Below are positions 59,048 to 64,000 of a stretch of DNA of 64,000 bases, in pieces; the first letter of the stretch is position 1, and every line of letters starts with the position of its first letter. The stretch is from Struthio camelus. Its lineage: Eukaryota > Chordata > Aves > Struthioniformes > Struthionidae. The position numbers and the translations under genes were made by a program. The notes below the pieces were generated by a model that was given only the letters and a program-made list of their open reading frames with translations, ran no database searches and was not told the origin of the DNA. The stretch is taken from positions 10,292,001 to 10,356,000 of the forward strand of contig NC_090947.1 in the NCBI RefSeq assembly GCF_040807025.1. The letters are read 5' to 3'.

Positions 59048-59067
59048 GCGTCTGGGAGCTGTAGTTT
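59048..59067 (-). promoter_or_regulatory. CASP8: ZNF143/THAP11-type (SBS/ACTACA) motif
   Basis: On the - strand this reads AACTACAGCTCCCAGACGC, close to the known AACTACAATTCCCAGAATGC element of housekeeping promoters. It lies about 110-130 bp upstream of the CASP8 ATG within CpG-rich DNA. Confidence 0.6.
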
Positions 59068-59214
59068 CCCCACGCCACCCCGTGACCCCACACCGGGGCT
59101 GCGGCGGGGGCACTGCCGGCCGGGGAGGAGGACCCTGAGGGATGGTCAGGCAGGAGCCACCAGGCAAGAGGCTGGAGCTTTCCCTGGGAGGGTCCCGTCT
59201 TCATGATCTTCTCT

Positions 59215-59238
59215 CCCTCCCCCCCCTCCCCCCCCCCC
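59215..59238 (-). repeat. G-rich run on - strand, potential G-quadruplex
   Basis: C3-T-C8-T-C11 on the + strand, hence G11-A-G8-A-G3 on the CASP8 sense strand, about 280 bp upstream of the ATG. Confidence 0.75.
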
Positions 59239-59300
59239 GACATTAACAGGATGGCCTCGCAGGCACAGGCAGAGTAGTTCAAGTGGCTCGTGGCCTCTGA

Positions 59301-62300
59301 ATTCAACAGCTACTCCAATCCCCAGAACTCCCCAGGGCCAGGAAAAACCAAAGCAAAACCAACCCCTCTAGCTTTCTAAGGTAACACTGTGTGTCTGCCA
59401 CAGCTGACTTCTCTCAGACGTGTTTTAGGCCCTCTCAGTTTGCAGTTATGAAGCACCAACTGTTCAAAAAAACTTAAGTAGAAAATTCTTACTGTAAAAT
59501 TCATACAACAACGTGAAGAACGGAGTGCTGTGGGTGTCGCTGATGCAATCAGAGCAAATCGCCTCCGGCGCTGATCTTGAGGGAGTCCGCTTCCTCTGCG
59601 CAAAAACAGCTGTGTCATCACAGGCCACTTACCAAGCGCTTTCTTCCGTTTGGCCTAGGAAGACACATTTTTTTCAAAACTCTTATCCAACTACCATGAA
59701 ATAATATTACACGCCACTTTGCTGTAGAAAAAAAGCCCACACTGGATAGATGCTTTTTTTAAATGAAGGGATTTCTCACACAGCTTCAAAAATAAGCGTG
59801 CTACTGGCAGAAGAAGTGATACTTAAGTTCCAGGGTCGATTTCATACCACATGCAAAACATGACATGCTGCAGTCTTTTTAACATAAACGCTGCACCCTG
59901 CTTTTTTTGAACTCTTGTATTTTTGTTTCATGAAATTCACACAGCCTTTCACTGAAATCAGTAAGCGGAAACTAACGGGGGAGGCAAATGAAAGACTTCT
60001 AACTCTATTTTCAAATAGTTAATAAAAAGTATGTGCTGAGACCATTTCAAAATTAATTGCCCGTGTGGCATTTTAAGGTTTGAGCAGACAAAATAAGATA
60101 CCATCTTACTAGTTATCGCCAATCTTTATCTCCAATCAAAACTTTTTTTTAAATAAAAGCTTTTCTCAGCCACTTCATTATTTTCACATGCATCCCAAGG
60201 GTATCTTCGACAGGGGAAAAAAGAAAATAGTTCTAAGCCCACTTTTGAGAAAACAGCTTACTTCTGTAGGTACAGAGTTGTTGTTCTGTCTTGGCTTTTG
60301 CTACAATTGCCTCTCTTTAGTCTAGAGACACTAACAATCCATTCCCATTTTAATACAAAACAGAAAAACACGTCAGAAAGTTATTTACTTGACTTCCTCA
60401 TTGTGAGCAGTTTGCAGGTTGTTGACAGGAAATGCTGCACACTTAAGCCAGATGTTCAATCCTGTACCCTGACAGGCACTGACTGTTGTGTCAGCTCCCT
60501 TCCCAACCCTCAAGATCCGTTAAAGAACCTTTTAGCAACAGGAGCAGCTCACAGGAACGCAGGGCAATGGTGTGAGCCCCTGGGATAGTGCTACACCTCT
60601 GTTACACCTTCTGATCCAATAGAGGATCCATGGTATTTCACCACAATACGAGGGAGGAGATCTTACCCAGAAGGAGTTTCAGCCTTCTGAAACGGAACAT
60701 CAACACATTAGCACTCACTATGAGCAGGAGAGCCACTCTGAGACTATCCATACTCCCCAAATAAAGAAACAAAGTGTGCTCACTGAATGCTGTACTGGAT
60801 TTAAAAACAGACTCCTTTCCCCAAAACACAGAGTCTGCTATGTCTGCTATAGCAATATATAAGGGAGAAATATTTCTGTTGTTATCCTAGAGGTTGGCTT
60901 ATTAATGTTCAAAACCCTACACAAGATATTTGATTACTGTACGCATGGCATATTGGGTCAAAAGTGGAAGTAATCTGAAAATGACAAGACACCCTTTAAA
61001 CAGCCCAGGAGCTAACCTGCCCCAAGTCATGTAGTTAAAACAAGCTTTTTCTAGTAAACAGTCTGAAGGAGGTATGGATCCGATATACCTGTATAAATCA
61101 GGCCTGAGCATGAAGCAGTTACACAAACGTAAGACTAGTGTAAAAGACACAAGCCAAGCTCAGAAGAAACATACAGAAGAACTTTCCACTAGTTAGAAGG
61201 TATTACATTTTGCACCCACAAGAGCCAGTCACCTCAGGGGCCTGGGGAATTTCCATGGCTGTCAATAATAGAATAGATACAGTGATAAGTAAAGGTACAG
61301 TTACAGAAGGAAAACACAGAAATGAGTATGTGGGAATTCCCAAAGATCTAAACCATAGTTTTTTAACGCATTGCACAGAAGTCATTTCAGACTAAACATG
61401 CTGTTCTCCGTTCATAATTTGATATATCTCTTTCTCTAGCTAGAAAGAGGTAGAGCTGAATAATTTTTTGATAGCGTGTCACCACGTTAGTTACCTCAAA
61501 AACAAACAAACAAAAAGGCCATCAGCAAGGGCTGAACACTGACAATCAGGACAATCTAGCTCGCTGCTGCACAGCTGGATCTCCTAAACCGGGGGCATTT
61601 TGTTTCAACGCCCTCTCTGGGCTTCGAGATTCCCTGCAGGAGATGTTACAGACCACAGACATAACAACTATTTTAATCAAAATTCTTCAGTAGCTGAACT
61701 TTTCACCGATTTGAGAGTGAACCCTTATACAGGCAGTGGGAACCAGTGGGAAAACATGTATTTCAGCAGCCAGTGCCATGGGAGAAAGCAGGCAGCATCC
61801 ACAACACAAGCAGGCTCCTCACACATGCCAGGAATCCATCCTGCCAGTGGGTGATGAACGACAGGTCACGAAAGACCTTTTCAGTGGAGAGAATGACAAA
61901 CTCACCAGGGAAGGCGGGCACAAACAGCTCTCAGGGATTAAACTGAACAAATACGTAACAAGATGCAAATGACAGGGCAGGGATTCACATCACCCAGTAA
62001 CACTGTTTCTGCCTTTGCAGACAGTGATCCTCCCCAACTCTTCTCTCCTTTTCAAACAGCATCACTTTGATCTTGTCTGATTTCAGCTTAAGCCTGTAGG
62101 TCTTCAACTCACTGGCCTCACTTTCCTACCAACTTTCTGACTCCACTTTCTAGTGATGATACTTCTGCTGGCTGCAAACAAACACAGACTTGAGTGCCAG
62201 CATTGTTTTACTATAGCATTTGGCCTGCCCGCCAGGAGTCAAAGAAAACAGAAGACAGGTGAATAACTGTAGCTGAGGACCTTTGCAGAGGAGAGGAAAT

Positions 62301-64000
62301 GGCTGCTCACTATTCTCCAAGCTCTGCTATCAGAAAAGGTAGAGAAAGAGGAAAAACAGAGCCCGAAAACTGTAGAGCCAAACAGTCCTAGGGGGCTTGC
62401 CTCAGTCCTACAGGGAGGGCCACAAGTATGTGCAAAGACTTATCAGCCAATCTCCCATAGGAGTCTGTGAATCATACTTTGCTCAAGACCACAGAATTGA
62501 GAGTGCGTTTTCTCCCTGATCACTGCACGAGCCACAGTGGGCATACAAATTCCTAGTATGGCTGCTTCCTGCAACGGCTTGCAACTATGATTCTTTTCGT
62601 AACTTATTCTTGATGGAATATTTCAATATGCATGAGGCAAAGGGGACGAAAACAGATCGTGTCAGTGCCAGAGTTCAAGGCCTGTAAGAACCAAAGCTCC
62701 TAATTCTCGTTGCTGTGCCTGGACATGGACAGAACAGCCGAATCCAACAGTGTGTCCAAGAACAGACTACAGGCATTCTTCTCTGCCACCAGTCCTTGTC
62801 TGTATGGCCACAATCACTTTCTTTTCTCATTATCCTCCCAATACATTAGCTCCTAACACATTTCCCCCTTCTTCCACCCCCACCTCACTTTCCTTGACCT
62901 TTCTCTGGTCTTAGAAAAACACTGCAATACAGTCAGTAGCACAAACCAATGTTAAAAAAAACTGATAAGGAAAACACTTAAGTTTTCATTGCAAGTATGC
63001 CTTTTGTACAAGCTAGAGATGCCTTCTGAGACATTAATGAAATTAACTGCAAATATTAACCTGGGTGCTTTCAGAGATAAGCCCTTTTACTTCTTTGCTC
63101 ATTTGGACTTGCTTGATTTGCTTACCTGTTCATAGTAACTCATAAGCCTGACTATGAGGCAACAGTTCATTGGTACAAGAGAACTACTGCTTTAGAGGAT
63201 TTTCACTGGCTTTTTTCTCTTTTAGTGGCTCTTCATGAGCAGGCAATAACACTGGCTGTGGAGATGAGTGGTCACAGCTTAATAGGTAGAACAAAACACC
63301 ATGCAAGGCTGATGATGGGGGAAGTAATATGAAGAAAAAGAAATACTGCAGATGCACAAGTTCACCAATGACATTTTCTCAATCTTAGCCGTCATCTTCT
63401 AGTAAGTTTCTCCCAGAGGATGCAGTTACCCTGTTTAAGCTTCATTTCTGTACCATAAAACATTCACAAATCTAACTACTAACTTCATAGCAGGGCCTCA
63501 TTTATGAAAACACTATAAGAAGGTAAATAAATTGATGCTAGATGTTTCATTAAATGGTTTACCAAATGTCAACCACAAAACTGCACCGTAACTAACAACA
63601 CTTTCAGCAAATATTTGCCACAAACACCACACTCATTTACATAGTGGTTGTAACTTCTATTTACTATGTATGAAACCTGTATGAACAAAGCTGTAATTCT
63701 AGGAATGGACATTCTCCCTTTTACTTGGGAGGTGAAAAAGATTAAGCGGAGCAAAATGCAACTGCCGACACGTTGCCTGGAATTAAGGGGGGGGAAAAAA
63801 AAAGTCTCACACCAAGAACACAAGCATGATCGAGTGAAGAACCCCTGTATTATAGCTTAGACGTGATCTCCGAGAAATTTAATCTAAAACAAGCAGAAGT
63901 TAGGAAATGTCTCAGATCCATCCTTTACCTTGTTGTAAAGCTCAAAAAGGATGCAGCCTTTAGAATCCCACACAGCTCCCCTAAGCCACTACTCATTGCT
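59301..64000. other. CASP8 upstream intergenic DNA, no supported gene
   Basis: I searched both strands for caspase (CASP10-like), CFLAR or other exons, which the mammalian order would place next, and found none with recognisable motifs. A small CpG-containing patch at 59510-59650 ends in a donor-like site on the - strand (59633). The rest is unremarkable AT-balanced DNA. Confidence 0.6.

Larger units (their letters stand above)
58939..59300 (-). promoter_or_regulatory. CASP8: CASP8 CpG-rich promoter / 5' UTR region
   Basis: It is the only CpG- and GC-dense interval of the window (about 58960-59140) and lies immediately 5' of the CASP8 start. It contains a ZNF143/THAP11-like site (59048-59067) and a G-rich run on the - strand (59215-59238). 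An acceptor-like tract ending at about 58970 (ctctttgctcag on the - strand) means the first ATG exon may be preceded by an untranslated exon. Confidence 0.7.

Noticed and set aside
58705-59306. Long ORFs on both strands across the CASP8 start (for example 154 codons, 59306-58842 -)
   Set aside because: GC-rich DNA lengthens chance ORFs. They overlap DED1 in wrong frames and the promoter.
59549-59621. Box C (GTGATGA) and box D (CTGA) spacing on the - strand resembling a C/D snoRNA
   Set aside because: No terminal stem pairs the flanks, no convincing internal boxes are present, and it is not inside a host-gene intron.
61600-61972. Three overlapping + strand ORFs of 66-84 codons
   Set aside because: No recognisable domain and no clear splice signals. 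Several frames are open at once, consistent with chance.
63929-64000. Exon-like end on the - strand at the window edge (reads GCILFELYNK before gtaaag, slightly kinase-like)
   Set aside because: There is an in-frame stop 21 codons upstream and a second frame is equally open. The sequence is cut by the window end, so coding cannot be supported.
59301-64000. Expected CASP10-like or CFLAR exons upstream of CASP8
   Set aside because: No DED, SHG, QACxG or other caspase motif was found on either strand. The next gene probably starts beyond the window.
1-64000. tRNA genes, CRISPR arrays, insertion sequences, endogenous retroviral genes
   Set aside because: I looked for their typical landmarks and saw none. 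The only transposon-derived sequences recognised are the two CR1 copies.

Overview
The window looks like avian (bird) nuclear DNA. It has interrupted protein-coding genes with GT-AG introns and two CR1 LINE copies whose 3' ends carry the ATTCTGTG-type tail typical of birds and reptiles. Its intron sizes are modest. The gene order is that of the vertebrate TRAK2 - FLACC1 (ALS2CR12) - CASP8 locus, which is human 2q33 in inverted orientation. I see no operons, phage, CRISPR or other bacterial features.

Layout. Positions 1-10575 are probably TRAK2 intron 1 or 5' flank, with a 5'-truncated CR1 at about 5900-8208. Fifteen coding exons of TRAK2 lie on the + strand at 10576-29989. Joined, they give a continuous 899-residue mitochondrial kinesin/dynein adaptor. 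Its long 3' UTR probably runs to a poly(A) signal at 33417. Positions 33440-39309 are intergenic or the 5' end of FLACC1 and contain an RFX X-box-like site at 35625. FLACC1, a sperm-flagellum coiled-coil protein, occupies 39310-52651 on the + strand in at least 14 short exons. A second CR1 (about 50202-51424) sits in its last intron. CASP8 is on the - strand, with eight coding exons from 58938 down to 53690, giving a complete 481-residue initiator caspase. A CpG-rich promoter with a ZNF143/THAP11-like site lies at about 58940-59140. Positions 59300-64000 hold no gene I can support.

All three reading frames close exactly: the summed exon lengths are multiples of three (2700, 1209 and 1446 nt). 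FLACC1 has the most unusual gene structure. One intron carries a consensus U12-type donor and branch site around a 26-nt exon. One intron needs a GC donor to keep frame, and a second probably does too. FLACC1 and CASP8 converge, and their candidate poly(A) signals lie about 40 bp apart in crossing orientation.

The genes are not a pathway. TRAK2 moves mitochondria on microtubules, FLACC1 belongs to the sperm flagellum, and CASP8 starts death-receptor apoptosis. They share only conserved neighbourhood. Product names rest on recalled family sequences, because no database search was possible.
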